Positions 1 to 11,421 of a DNA stretch of 64,000 nt are shown here, one piece after another (positions within the stretch are counted from its first letter, which is position 1; each line of letters begins with the position of its first letter). This DNA comes from Aphanomyces cochlioides (taxonomy: Eukaryota > Oomycota > Saprolegniomycetes > Saprolegniales > Verrucalvaceae): contig JAHQRK010000002.1 in the NCBI GenBank assembly GCA_019828595.1, positions 1,426,001-1,490,000 of the forward strand, written 5' to 3'. The notes beneath the pieces are model-generated. The model did no database searches and was not told the DNA's origin. It was given only the letters and a program-made list of their open reading frames with translations. Made by a program: the position numbers and the translations under genes.

Positions 1-742
1 CGTTGGAAGCGAGAGTTGTGTTTTGGCCATCTATCCATGAAAGAAATGTGATTGCGAGGCGCATTGAGGAATCTCACGGTTTTGAAAATTGCGTCGGCTT
101 TGTCGATGGTACATTTTTCCCAGTGTATGCAAAGCCTTCACGGCAAGGTGAAGATTTTTTCTCTAGAAAGGGATATTATGGTATGTCTGGGATGATTGTT
201 TGTGACGACTACAAGAGAATGTTACATTTGGATCTCGGTTGGCCAGGCTCAGTGCATGACGCGCGCGTATGGAGAAATAGCTCATTGTCTTTACAATCGC
301 ACGACTATTTTACAGTCTCTGAGTATTTGCTTGCTGATTCAGCTTATCCTAACGAACGACATGTTATGCCAGCATTTAAAAATTGAGAGGCAGTCACCTC
401 TCTGCAATTCAAAAGCGATTCAATAATGCCGTTGCAAGATGTCGCTACGTGAATGAGAAATGCATTGGTCTTTTAAAAGGCAGATTTCAATCGTTGCGCG
501 GTATGCGCATGGATATATCAATTAAACAGCATGCCCAAATCATGATTTACTACATTCGATGTGCTGCTGTGTTGCACAATTTGCTTTTCACCGATGTAGA
601 TGATCACGAAGAATGCGATTGGGATAGAGTACTTGATTGTGATACGACAGAGTCAAGTGATATTGATGAATGCGTCCATGACACTCCGATTGTAGACTCG
701 AGGCTTTGTCATTCACAAAAGTTTAGCTTAATCGACATGTAA
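1..742 (+). pseudogene. PIF/Harbinger transposase (HARBI1-like), 5' end outside window, frameshifted
   Basis: The DDE endonuclease domain of a Harbinger transposase is recognisable. The first part (about 3-386) has the VDGT aspartate motif, the HDARVW motif with the second acidic residue, and a LLADSAYP block. The second part (383-742, another frame) has the FNN..R..VNEKCIGLLKGRF block that normally carries the third acidic residue. The switch of frame near 375-395 comes with a stop codon, so the copy cannot make a whole transposase. The N-terminal helix-turn-helix part lies before the window. The gene runs tail-to-tail with the Myb-like gene at 709-1817, the usual Harbinger pairing of transposase and DNA-binding partner. 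Confidence 0.85.
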
Positions 743-1817
743 TCTAATGATTTCATGCTGTCGTTCACAAACTTCATTACATCGTCGTTGGAAAATCCCG
801 CAGTCTTCATGAATTCACCTTGTCGAAAAATTTCGTCGACTTTTTGCTTGCGTACACGTTCACTGTTCTCAAAGTTGATTTGGCTTTCTTGCAATGACAT
901 AAACCTCTGAGCTATTTGAGATTGTGTCTCACTTTGAACTTTCATTCCATTTGCGATGGCCTCGGCAATTGATGGTTTTCCTTTGTCTTTTTCCCCAACA
1001 AGCTTGATGCGTTTGCTCAATTTATTTTGATGCTTCTCCGGCACTTGCAAGTCTCCATTTGGTACGGCTTTAATAAGCCTCGCCTTGTGTGCCCTTTCAA
1101 TGCATTGCAAAGTTGGCTGTGGAGGCGCCCCCGGATTGCACAAAGGTTCCTCTCCAAAGCTGTCGTCGTCGCGATCATCAACCTCCGATTGAGCCTTCTC
1201 AATAGCCGAGTCATCATCAAACAACTACAACATGTCGAACGTTAGCTAGAAATAATTTAGCATCACATCACCAATTCATATGCTGATTTCTCGTTTGAAT
1301 CACCCGGTGATGAATGGACAATTGGTATAGCTGCAGGCCTGTCCAGCATGACGGTCTACAACTCGTGATAGTATCGGCAAATCTTTAGTTTTCTCTTTTC
1401 CAAAGCCGATATTTGTGCAATATATTCTGGGTTCTCGACATCCCCCTGAAATCTATCATAGATATCATTCAATACACCTTCTCCCGTGCTTGACATGAAG
1501 TCGCAGTACGAGGAGAACTTTTGTGTCAATTCAATGAGTTTGTTTTTTACAGCACCTGCCTCCCGGTTGAATCCATGCTTTTTGAGCACTTCTGCACATT
1601 CCGTGCAGACAATCAGCTTCGATTTCCCGGCCAAGGACCGTGTGCCCCCCTTCCATGCGTCGAAGTTCACAAAACGGCCAGAGATAGGGTCTTCGTATGT
1701 CAACCATGCGAGCAAAACTTCGATTGAGCTGCGGCCGTCCAAACTGACAGCCTTGCATTCGCCGCAGGTGCAAACATCACTATGCCATTGAGGTTCCTTG
1801 AGACTTGCTTGGTTCAT
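709..1817 (-). pseudogene. Harbinger-associated Myb/SANT-like protein with an in-frame stop
   Basis: Two exons are seen: 1817-1272 and 1224-709, joined in phase 0 by a 47-nt GT-AG intron. The first exon has the trihelix/Myb-like pattern with VLLAWL, NFDAWKGG, a TGEG motif and a CRYYHEL end, as in the DNA-binding partner proteins of oomycete Harbinger elements. The second exon is Gln/Glu/Lys-rich and probably coiled coil. A TAG codon at 1358-1356 interrupts exon 1 about 28 codons before the splice donor, while the frame stays open on both sides. The copy is therefore probably dead or needs readthrough. The start is the ATG at 1817. Confidence 0.7.
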
Positions 1818-1959
1818 CGAGGCCACGCGACGTGCTTGGCCGTGTCAAAACCAACCTCAACCAGCCAGAACTTTCGACCTCAACCACGAAAATCGTGGTT
1901 GGAAAAAGACAGTCAACCTCAGACAGTCTGAGTTATTTCAACCAATCATGTATCGCAAA

Positions 1960-4222
1960 AAAATACTTGGATAATTTTTCAACCAAACCAGAAAGTACTT
2001 TGAAACCCCCTATTGTGACAAATATTGTGACAATAATTGGCAATATTTGTGAAAATAGTTTCCTGTTTTGACTATTAATAGCAGGGTGTGGGCTATCTTT
2101 ACATGGTTTCTCGTCGGGAAGTGTGGCAGGCAGTCGCTCCCAGGCGAAGTCTACGTTCCAACATCTCGTTGGCTTTTCAGAATGAAGAAACGACAATTCC
2201 CCCCATATTTGGTTATTCCCCCCACAGCCGTGGGCTTATTGCGATGAACATATATCAACTTGACTCACTTTCAGTGCTCGAAGAGGCTTGGCGTGCTGAG
2301 CAAGTGCTTAAGAGAGGATGACGACTTGGCTTTACGGGGGGATTGATGTTTCGATATGTCTATTCCAGGTAACACTGCTTGGGAAATTAGATGTCATGAT
2401 GGGTGCGCTGAACACCCCAGGTTTGGTCTTGACAATGCAAGATTCTATTCTTCTTGACGTGGCCTATTTATCCACTCCCAAAAAGTCTGCAATTTCCAAA
2501 TCTGTCTACTATCGCCTTCGCAAACGCAAGCACTACAGTCAAGTCAGTAATTCTCTTGCTCGCCATCGACTCGCCATCCTGTTGCGATCAACGATACACT
2601 TTCATTCTCCTGCTAGATATCGCTCTCTCCAGCTTCGATAAGTTTTAAGACGACCGCAGCTCCGATACCGGGTCTGCAACTTGAGGCTCCAAAATGGGTC
2701 GCATCGGCACAGTTAGCTCGATAGTTACTAATGCACGGGGAAAACAAAAGACAACTTTGAAACAAGGAGAAACTAAGCAGCACCTCTCGTTTTTGATTAT
2801 TGGGTCTAATGCTCGTCATTGCCAGTTGCAGCCTCATCATGGGCACAACGGTCGACCCCCCCGTCTATGCAAAAAGAGTTTTCTGGGTGATAATCCTTCC
2901 TTCAATCTTTGAAGGGAGTCATTCGTCTGCAGAATCCTATTCTCTTGATCTCTACTAGTACTTTGGATCGGCGAACGCATTGTTTGAGACGAAAGTCTGG
3001 CGTCGTCCAAATGCACCTCCGGCCTCTTTCCTCCATAAAAACCTATTAACCTAATCCAGAGAGCCAATAAACCCGAATAAAACCTAATGAACCTTCCGTG
3101 ACCCCTTGACTTGGATGTCATCAACAGACGATTCCTTGCCACTGCGACATTGGGATAACGTTAGACAAAGCCATGGTTGACCCTGCGCAAAGGACAGGAA
3201 AAGCCGCCGTACACGGTCGTGTCAACTGCACAAGACAACTCGACTGCAATATCATGGCTGGGTGATATGATCTTCGCAACTCTCCTCTCGGAGCTTAAGC
3301 CAATCTCTCCTTCTGTTCTTATCCTTCCTTCTGTTACCGTGAAGACTCTACAAGTCGCAAGCATAGACAACAACTTGATGATCGTAGTTCGTCCCCATTC
3401 ATCCTGCGCTCTGGCCTTGCTGCTTAAGCGTATACTAGTAGCGTCGAGCGTGTGTAGCTTGTTCGACGCAATGCATCTCACGCACTCAATCCATTGCAAG
3501 TGCAGAAGCCTCTCTCGTACTGGATTTATCGTCTCTCCGCCTCTGAGTTGTGACAGCCGATGTTCCACAGCTGAGCCAGGCCGTTGGGCGTTCCTTGTCA
3601 CCTTGTATGATTGACAGTCACCGTCAGGCACCGCAAGTAGCTCGCCCACGACTGAGTGCGACTATCCCTAGAAGCGCTTTGGATTTCAAGTGCTCGACTC
3701 TGTTGGAGTCTTCACGCTGTGAATCAAAGGAATAGACCGCCCTGGCATTGAAATTACCACCCAAGATGGTACCAACCTCGATTGGAGGAATCGCTCCTCT
3801 CCTAAATTAGACTCTCCCGGATTTCTTGAAGATGGGATGCACCCGACGTGTAACTCACAGCCGTCACACCATCCACCCAATCCAGTATACAAGGTCAATG
3901 GACCGACATAGAAGGTTAACAAAAGTGTCTTCAGAGAAGGTTTCAACACCATTGGAACCGCCATTGCCGCTGTGTCACTCGTGGAATGTTTTATCAAAGC
4001 CGACGGCGACGGCAGGACAACTCGTGCGTCCAAGTGATCCTTGACCTTGGTTGTTCTGAACGTGGACAGCTGGCAATCAGTAGTGGATTCAAACAGACCT
4101 CGGCTGAGCAGGATAGAAGCCTCGCGATTTGAAACTGGACATTCTGGGCTAGAAAGGCCACGACGACGTGCAATTCGTCCACAGCTTCACCTTTTATTCT
4201 TCATTTTGCGTCCTCAAGTGCA
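1960..4222. other. Gene-poor interval; no supported gene
   Basis: Open frames occur on both strands (for example 3161-3649 minus and 3177-3614 plus), but they overlap each other. None shows a recognisable motif, conserved splice pattern or consistent codon use. The interval may hold decayed repeats or an untranslated leader of the transporter gene that follows. Confidence 0.4.
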
Positions 4223-5880
4223 ATGCACAACAAAACTGGAGCGCTTGAGCTGCAAGAACGCGTGTCGTACTTGAGCGCTGACCGCACCAAGGCCGATGCC
4301 GATGGAACTACGTGGATGCCAAGACCCCCGGTGATTTGGAAGACGGTGCCTTGCGTGAAGGCGGTGCTCCAGTCTACACCTCGCCCGAAGTGCTTGCCCT
4401 CCTCTCGCAATATTTCGCCGTCGGTCTTTTGTACGGCTCGTTGCCCTATGTGCCTTACAACGTTTTGGTCCAATATTTCCACTTGACTGGTACTCAGTAC
4501 ACGTCTGCCAAGGCTTTGATCTCCCTCGGCTGGTCGCTCAAGGTGTTCGTCGGTTTGTTGTCGGATGTGTGCCCCATCATGGGCTATCGCCGCAAGTCGT
4601 ACATGCTCTTGGGTTGGTTCTGTGCAGCCACCACGTTGTTAGTTTTGGGATGCATGAAACACGGTGAACCTTATGACAAGACTCGACCTGGTGGAAAGCT
4701 CAACCCAGAGAATATCGAAGTCAACTCGCGTGGATCTACCATCGGTCTCTTGTGTGCTTTGGCGACCATCTCGTACATTTTTGCTGATGTGCCATCGGAT
4801 GCCATGGTGGTCGAATATGCTCAACGTGAACGTGAACAAGTGCGTGGCCGTATGCAAGCATTGATCTACTGTGTGCGTACGTTCGCCTCGACCATCACGA
4901 CGGCCGTCATGGGTTTTTGCTTGAACTCGGAAAAGTACAATGGTACTTTCACTTGGGATATGGGTTTGAACGGCTTCTTCATCATGTTGGCTGTTCCATC
5001 TTACCTCATCATGATCATCACGTACTTGTACATCAACGACCCCAAGCGTCCTGCTGTCGTCTGGTCTGAATACCGCGCTCAATTCTGGGCCTTGGTCCAA
5101 CGCCGTGCCGTGTGGCAAATCATGATTTTCAACTTCTGCTTCAACTTGTTCGCTGGTTACATCACCACGACTGCTGCTCCATACGTTCAAGCCAACTGGG
5201 TGGGTATTGAAAACCTCAACAGCAACATCATGGGTGTCGTGAGCAACTTGATTTTCGCTGCCATGTTGGCCGTCGTCGGCAAGTGGGGAACCATGTGGAA
5301 CTGGCGCGTGTGGTTGGTTGTCACCACTTTGACCGCCAACGTCATTGATGCGATTGTCAACTTCTTGGCCATCTACGATGTTGTGCGTAACCAGTGGTTC
5401 TACCTCGGTGTGCCTTTGGCTGAACAACTTCCTCTCAGTATTCAATTCATCATCACGACGTTTGCCATCGTCGAAATTGCTGACGTCGGCAACGAAGGTA
5501 TCATGTATGGTTTGCTCACGACGTGCTCCAACTTGCCATCGGTCTTTGGTTCCATGATCACCAACATTTACTGCGATCAATTCAAAGTCACGGAGGATGA
5601 CATTGACACTGACACGCATGAAATCCGCAACCAAGTTGCTTACACTTACATCATCGCCTACTCGGCGACCGTGTTTGCCTGCTGCTTGGTCTTCTTGTTC
5701 CCATCGCAAAAGAAGATGCTCCAAGAATGGAAGAAGGATGGTGGCAAGTACCCGATCATCGGTGCTGTTGCTTTGATCGGTGGGTTCGCCATTTTGGTCA
5801 CGTCGATCACGTCCAACATCTTGACCATGTTCCAGAAGACCAAGTGCTTGCGCTTTGCTGGTGGCCATGGCTGCTCTTAG
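4223..5880 (+). CDS. BT1/FBT-family membrane transporter (folate-biopterin transporter type)
   Basis: A polytopic membrane protein of about 520-550 residues of the BT1 (folate-biopterin transporter) family, a major-facilitator relative that is strongly expanded in oomycetes. The frame is open from 4282 to the stop at 5880. It shows the family start LREGGAPVYTSPE, about twelve hydrophobic segments, and a loop with SDVCPIMGYRRK after the second or third helix. The only good ATG (4223) is in another frame. Its frame reads into the transporter frame if one base is missing near 4306-4309 (a DGT step before YVDAKTPG), with no room for an intron. The next in-frame ATG would remove the first helices. 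Regular codon use suggests strong expression. Substrate is not known. Confidence 0.85.
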
Positions 5881-6031
5881 ACATTGTGTAGTGCATTGAT
5901 TGAAATTGTAGTGTGTTGTATCTTTAATCTTTTTCAACCCTCAAGAGCATCGTCCAAGCAGAAAAAGTTTTGGATTCGTTTAGAGGCAAACACAGGACAA
6001 ATTTCAAACATAGCATGCATTTGTGAGAGAC

Positions 6032-8256
6032 TCAATTGTCCAAATGGACGAGCAAGTTTCCCACTTCCCAGATCATAATGGCGCCTTCACTACCAACTGT
6101 CACAATGTGCTTTCGATCGGGGCTAATCTTGACCGCATTGATAGCTTCACTGTGGCCTTTGCCAAGAGCAATTGGCTCGCCATTGTCGTAATGCCAAACT
6201 TTGAGCGTGCTATCGCGTCCACCCGTCACAAACAAATTACCACTCCTATATTTAATGTAAGGTACCATCGTTTGGGCTTAAATCCGTACCGTTCGATGTC
6301 AAGAGCAAGGAGCTCGCCCTCGGCAGCTTCTTCGAGGATGCGAATGGCTTCACCATCGTACGAGTCGTAGTACGTTACGCGACGGTCCGAGCCACACGTG
6401 AGCATTTGCGACTCGTCTGGGTGGTATAAGATGCGTCGAAATACTGTGGAGGCAAACATGGCTTGTACTCGAGTGAAACTCTCCAAGTTCCACGAAATGC
6501 AAGAACTACAAGAGTTGGATAGAGTCTTTCGTCAACTAAATATTGTCTTGCCCGTCGGAAGAGGCGCTCACGCAGCTAGAATTGTCTTGCACAACTTGGA
6601 TACTGTTGACTGGACCTCTGTGCTCCTGGGTGTTGGCTGAGGAATATTCATTGATTGTCGAAATTACCTTCATTGACGCCTCCATAGTTTGACGGGATGG
6701 CGTGATCCGCCACACACGTACCCGGCCATCTTTGCCACCTGTAATGAGTCGCCACTCTTTGTCGGTGTCGTTGCAAACAGCAATTGCGGTCACGCTTTCG
6801 TTGTGTGCGTCTTGGATGACGAATTTCAGTTTGCCCGATTCAGGGTAGAACGCTCGCACTTTGCCATCATCCCAGCCACTCACGATGACACTTCCGTCGA
6901 CGGTCAAGTCAACACAGTTGCAAACAAGATTTGGCACTTGAATTCGAAGAATTTCTTGAGCTTTGCGAGCGTTCCAGATGCGAATGTCAGTTTTTGAGCA
7001 CGTGACGAACAAATTCGAGTTGATATCGTCGCCTTTAGAAGGGGCCTTGGGGAAAACGATGTCATTGATGCTGCCATAGTGACATGTTGCTCGAAGCTCC
7101 ACTTTAATGGCAGAGCTATCAACAGTCGCGGCGTACATATTCGACTGGTTTGTACCAATGAAATAAACACCAGGAGGGCCTTCAGCAACAGCCGTCACAC
7201 CGCCTTGTAGCTTCTCGATTGGTCCAGTTGGAATAGGAGTCGACTTGATGCCGTCGGCAACACCACCAGTCAATAGCATAGCAATTGAACCATCTCCGGC
7301 ACCTAACAAGAGCATTCGCTGCTGGTTTTGTTCAACGACGGCAACAGTGTTTATTCCTTGGCTAAATCTCTCTTTCGTCGTTCGGTTATAGCGGGGCTTC
7401 TGTGTACCCACAGGTGGAAAGGCACAATTGGGCTTGGTCAGGTCGCAATCCAAAATGATTTCAAGCACATCCCCAGTCTTGGTGCCAACGTATGCAATTT
7501 TATCATCGGGCGATATGGCAATTGCAGACATAATGCGCTTCAAATTGCCCAAGTTTGCGCGTAGTGGGTGAAACTTGCGGTGCTTGTGATCAACACGCCA
7601 AACATTAAAGGCATAGTTGCCCCCAGTCACGAGCAATTCATTGTTGCTGGCTTGGCGAAATGCTCGGACAACTAGCGTCGAATCGTCTCCTGCAGGTGTG
7701 CCTAAAGTATCACGTCATTGATATGGTTGCCACATTAGACCACGAACCACAAATAGGCTCGCCAGTTTCCATGTTCCAACAAACAAGTGCATTGTCGTCT
7801 TGGCCACCAACTGTGAAGAGACAATTATCCTGCGAGGAAAACGCCATATCTTGGACCTTGCCCATGTGCAAGACAAGGCGGTACGTGACCTTGTCACTCT
7901 GGTTGGCTTTGGATGCCATCGCTGCAATGGCAGCCTGGAGATCCCAAACGAGGACAGGAGCTTTGTTGCCTCGGCTTTTGCTTTGCTGACCGGATGCCAA
8001 GAGTCGTCCATTGTTGGAAAGCGTCAAGCATGTGATGATGTCAGTATGTCCATGGAGAAACCCTTGTGCATTCGATCGGAGATCTCGTATCACCACAGTA
8101 AGTCCAAGCGAATAGATGAGGTAGTGTCCATCCTTCGTGTACAGGACTGTGTTATTGAACGATCCTAAGGATTCCATCAATAAGCATACCACATAGTGCA
8201 TGCGTACCATTGTATCCGATCACTTTGTGCAACTTGAGTTCCGCCACTTCAGCCAT
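6032..8256 (-). CDS. CFAP52: Cilia- and flagella-associated protein 52 (WDR16), WD40 protein
   Basis: This axonemal WD40 protein of the flagellar doublet microtubules (a microtubule inner protein) matches CFAP52 along its length. Blocks include the N-terminal AELKLHKVIGYNG, PICGTPAG in the middle, LFATCSK-type repeats, and C-terminal VTGGRDSTLKVW and GHSEAINAVKISP. Five exons were traced with intact phase: 8256-8208, 8164-7748, 7701-6552, 6505-6290 and 6245-6032. The introns are 43-46 nt. The third intron (6551-6506) starts with GC instead of GT. The start is the ATG at 8256, just before the conserved N-terminus. It fits an organism with flagellate zoospores. It is divergent from the epimerase gene at 8669. 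Confidence 0.92.
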
Positions 8257-8668
8257 TACGACGCCGAGAAAAGATAAGAGAAGACAAAAATGGCCACGCG
8301 ACTCTTCAACTGAAACGAATAACGGGCACAACAAGCGGTTTCACATTTCGCAAGGCATTCCCCCACTTTTTCCATGCACTTGGAGACGTCGATCCTACCA
8401 AAACATCGCGTGGTGATGTTATAGCTTCCTGTAGCATCGCCATGTCCTTCCCGCCCTAGAGATCTTTCAAGAATGACCCCAAACCAAAAATCCCTAAATT
8501 ATCTCAACTTTTCATCCCAGTGGAGTATAAAACCCTAAATAAGATCAATTAATTTCAACCAATCAAAAAAATTATATTATCTAATTTTATCCAATCATTT
8601 TTAATCAATATTTTGAAAACAACGTCGACAAAAATGTCACGAGCCCATGGACTGCTTCGCGTACGTCG
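8257..8668. promoter_or_regulatory. Divergent intergenic region between CFAP52 and NAXE
   Basis: This 412-nt space must hold both promoters. Its right half (about 8520-8630) is AT-rich and has two CCAAT-type boxes (CCAATCA near 8560 and CCAATCAT near 8592). No TATA box can be called with confidence. Confidence 0.4.
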
Positions 8669-9569
8669 ATGTCGTGGATCATTGCTCTGACAGCGTCGCA
8701 GTATTTGACGCAAGCGCAAGCGCAGCGTATAGATGAGGAGCTCATGTCTACCTACGCTTTCTCGATTGACCAGCTGATGGAGCTTGCGGGGTTGAGCGTT
8801 GCGTGCGTCGTCCAGCACGAATTTTCTACTGCAGTTGGCAAACCGCTCTTGGTTGTGGCTGGTCCTGGAAACAATGGGTAAGGGGTTAACTGCAGCTTCA
8901 ACTGATAGAGATTTTAGAGGTGATGCACTGGTGGCTGCTCGCCATTTAAAAGTACGTCCCCGTGGTTGTCAAGGGATCAATATTGTTCGTATGTAGCACT
9001 TTGGATTCCTCCCAGAGATCTTGTACCCCAAAGAAACCTCGAATCCACTCTACCAGGTAGACTGTCGTCTCTTTGTTGCCTCAAAATTTGATAGCGACTC
9101 ATCAAACAATGCCGTGATCTTGACATTCCATTTGTTGGATATCTTCCCCAGTATGTTTGCCTAATGCCGAGCTGTCACTACAGTGTTTCAGGGCGGATCT
9201 ACACCTGCGCTACAGTCTTGTGCTCGATGGCATCTTTGGCTTTAGCTTCAAGGTCTATTGAAGTCGCCCTGATCGCCTGAACGCAGTCTGTTAGGGCGCA
9301 CCACGGCCTCCATTTGACTCCATCTTGCAAACTTTGACGAACACCCAAACTCCGATCGTGTCGATCGATATTCCATCAGGCTGGGATGTCGAACAAGGTT
9401 ACCCTCTCATCCATTCACCATGTTGTCATCGCTATCGCGTCTAGGCAACAAACTGGGTACTGCAGGCCTCAGCCCGCAAATTCTCGTCTCTTTGACAGCG
9501 CCAAAACTGTGTGCTGAGCATTTCAAAGGCAAGCATTACGTTGGTGGTCGCTTTGTCCCTCGGTACTAG
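8669..9569 (+). CDS. NAXE: NAD(P)H-hydrate epimerase (YjeF_N domain)
   Basis: It epimerises damaged NADHX/NADPHX so that the partner dehydratase can repair it. Seven exons were traced with correct phase: 8669-8877, 8918-8951, 8997-9056, 9095-9150, 9192-9252, 9295-9397 and 9445-9569, giving 215 residues with introns of 38-47 nt. Family motifs appear in order: [10 protein letters not shown], the nucleotide-binding GPGNNGGDAL with [27 protein letters not shown] with the catalytic-site aspartate, SLTAPK and the C-terminal YVGGRFVP. The start at 8669 gives a short leader. An ATG at 8634 is in a frame that stops before joining. The N-terminus could be a weak mitochondrial signal. No open-frame scan would find this gene whole. 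Confidence 0.93.
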
Positions 9570-9715
9570 GTTGCCGTCGATCCTTTTTCATCTAGCTGCC
9601 CTAGAGCTCTAGCTGCTGATTTTAATCTGGCCACGCCGGCTTATGTGGGCAGCCAGCAGTTTGCGTTGTGGAGTGAATGAGACGACAATTGATTCCATTG
9701 AACGAACATGTATCC

Positions 9716-11147
9716 CTAATCTTCCATCATGTCTGTGTCGTTGTCTTCTGTTTCGCCAGCTTGTCGCTGCAGTCGGCCACGATAGCTGTTGCCATACTTT
9801 CCTTCGCTGTGCGTCATGCACATTCCATTGCGTTGTGCCCATTTCATGCATCCACTGGGATGACCACACCGCCGACCGCCACCTAAACATTCCACGTCAC
9901 AAACGACCAAGTTGCAAATGACGATACCGTGGGATCGACAATAGCCATCGCCTTGACTACTCTTCGTGCACCCTTCCACTCGGCATCGGACGCCACCACC
10001 GTGAGCTTTACACATGCCCCGGGACTGCGCTGCTTTTGTACATCCTTCGACTGTGCAACGTTTTCCCCCACCGTGGGCAATGCACAAACTGCTACTTTGA
10101 CTTGCACGTGTGCATCTAGAAAGAGCTTGTCATTCACAAAATCGAAGATATCGTCGTACCCTTGGACAGAGCATCGGCGGCCACCGCCATGCGCTTTGCA
10201 TAGGCCTTTCGATCGGGACAAGTTGTTGCATCCTTCGATGGAACAATTTTTTCGGCGATACTGCTTGCTGGTGCCGGTTTCACGCTTTATGTCGCCAACG
10301 CTGCTGTTGGAATCCGAGTCGTAGCTGCGGCCACCGCCCGACGTGTATCCCGACTCGACAGCGGCATTCTAGACAGTGTAAGCAAATGGAAGAAGCATGA
10401 ATGCAAACGCACGCCGTAGTCGTGGAGTTGATGTGCTGGTTCGGCTTTGATAGGAGCTTCTAGTCGTGACGATGCAGGATGCTTCGCTTGAAGTCCATGG
10501 GAGACCAAATCGCGGCACAGTGTATTAATCTCATCAGCGACTTGTTTGTCCTTCAGAGAGCGATACGCATTCGATTCACCCATCAAAGAATTGTTCGATG
10601 GATGCGACGCATGGAGGGGATGATGATTGTGGTAAGGATTACCGCCGCTGCCGCTCATGGGATTGTTATTCCTTAGATAGTCAAACGGCGAGGGAAGGAG
10701 CGCTTCTTGGAGTTGTTGGAGGTCTTCCATCTTTTCGACCGGAGTCGGTCGATCTCTCGTAAAATCAAACGGCGATGGGTATTTGATATCTGGTGTTGGT
10801 GTTGGGAACCGTGCGTCGGGTGTTGGAAGCCGAAGGTCTGGTGACGGTGTTGGGAATCGATTTTCAGGTGTGTACAAGAATTCATCTACGTTTGTCGTCG
10901 AGCGTTCATGGACAGTCGACATATACGGGTGCATGGGTGGCAATGTCGGTGGGACTTGCTGCTGATACATGCCATATTGGCCGGGATGCTGCTGATGATG
11001 TTGGAGATGGTCTTGGTACTGCATCGGAATATGCTGTGGCTGTTCCCTCTTGATCGATTCATGGGACGATCCTTTGTTCTTCTTGCCAAGCACAGAGAGG
11101 AACGATAGACTCTTCCCGATCTTCTCTTTGAAGCTCAGATCACTCAT
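9716..11147 (-). CDS. Cys/His repeat protein of the WRKY19-like zinc-finger type
   Basis: Four exons with matching phase: 11147-10413, 10368-10160, 10115-9928 and 9882-9716, about 432 residues. The N-terminal half is low-complexity, rich in Pro, His, Gln and Ser, with a repeated PTP-D-RFPTP pattern (about residues 75-125). The C-terminal half has five repeats of about 24 residues with the pattern C-x4-GC..A...G.C..HGGG..C, typical of a large oomycete family loosely named after plant WRKY19. Conserved Cys and His suggest metal binding and possibly DNA or protein contact, which is an inference. The second repeat is split by the second intron. A related gene is at 39628-40266. Confidence 0.85.
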
Positions 11148-11421
11148 CTTGTGCCGTCGACGAGAGAAGGCGGCGTCAGTTCTGGTCGGATAGTTCACTG
11201 TCGAATCACATTCCCTAAATAAAAAACGTTTTAAAAGTGGTTCGAGACGTCTGCTACGATTTTTTCGGTTTCTCCACCAGCTGGCGGTTCGACTTGCGTC
11301 CTGCCTTTCCCAACATGCACCCGACGTCGTGATGCTACGCTATGGATATATCACTCTCGGTCTGTGGCTCTTCTAGCTAGCGACGTGGATGAATACGCCG
11401 AGTCTCGTTGTTGTTTCAAGA

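Larger units (their letters stand above)
1..1950. mobile_element. Partial PIF/Harbinger DNA transposon (copy A)
   Basis: The convergent transposase and Myb-like genes define one element whose left end is outside the window. The right boundary is approximate. The segment just past the Myb gene (1830-1960) has repeated TCAACC-type steps and a small hairpin around 1884-1903, but no terminal repeat can be confirmed without the missing left end. Confidence 0.6.

Noticed and set aside
3161..3649. Gene on either strand at 3.2-3.6 kb
   Set aside because: Both strands carry frames of similar length with no motif; neither is supported.
4639..5937. 432-codon minus-strand open frame
   Set aside because: It is the antisense of the BT1-type transporter; codon-biased genes here leave long antisense frames. 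Its translation is polar and lacks any motif.
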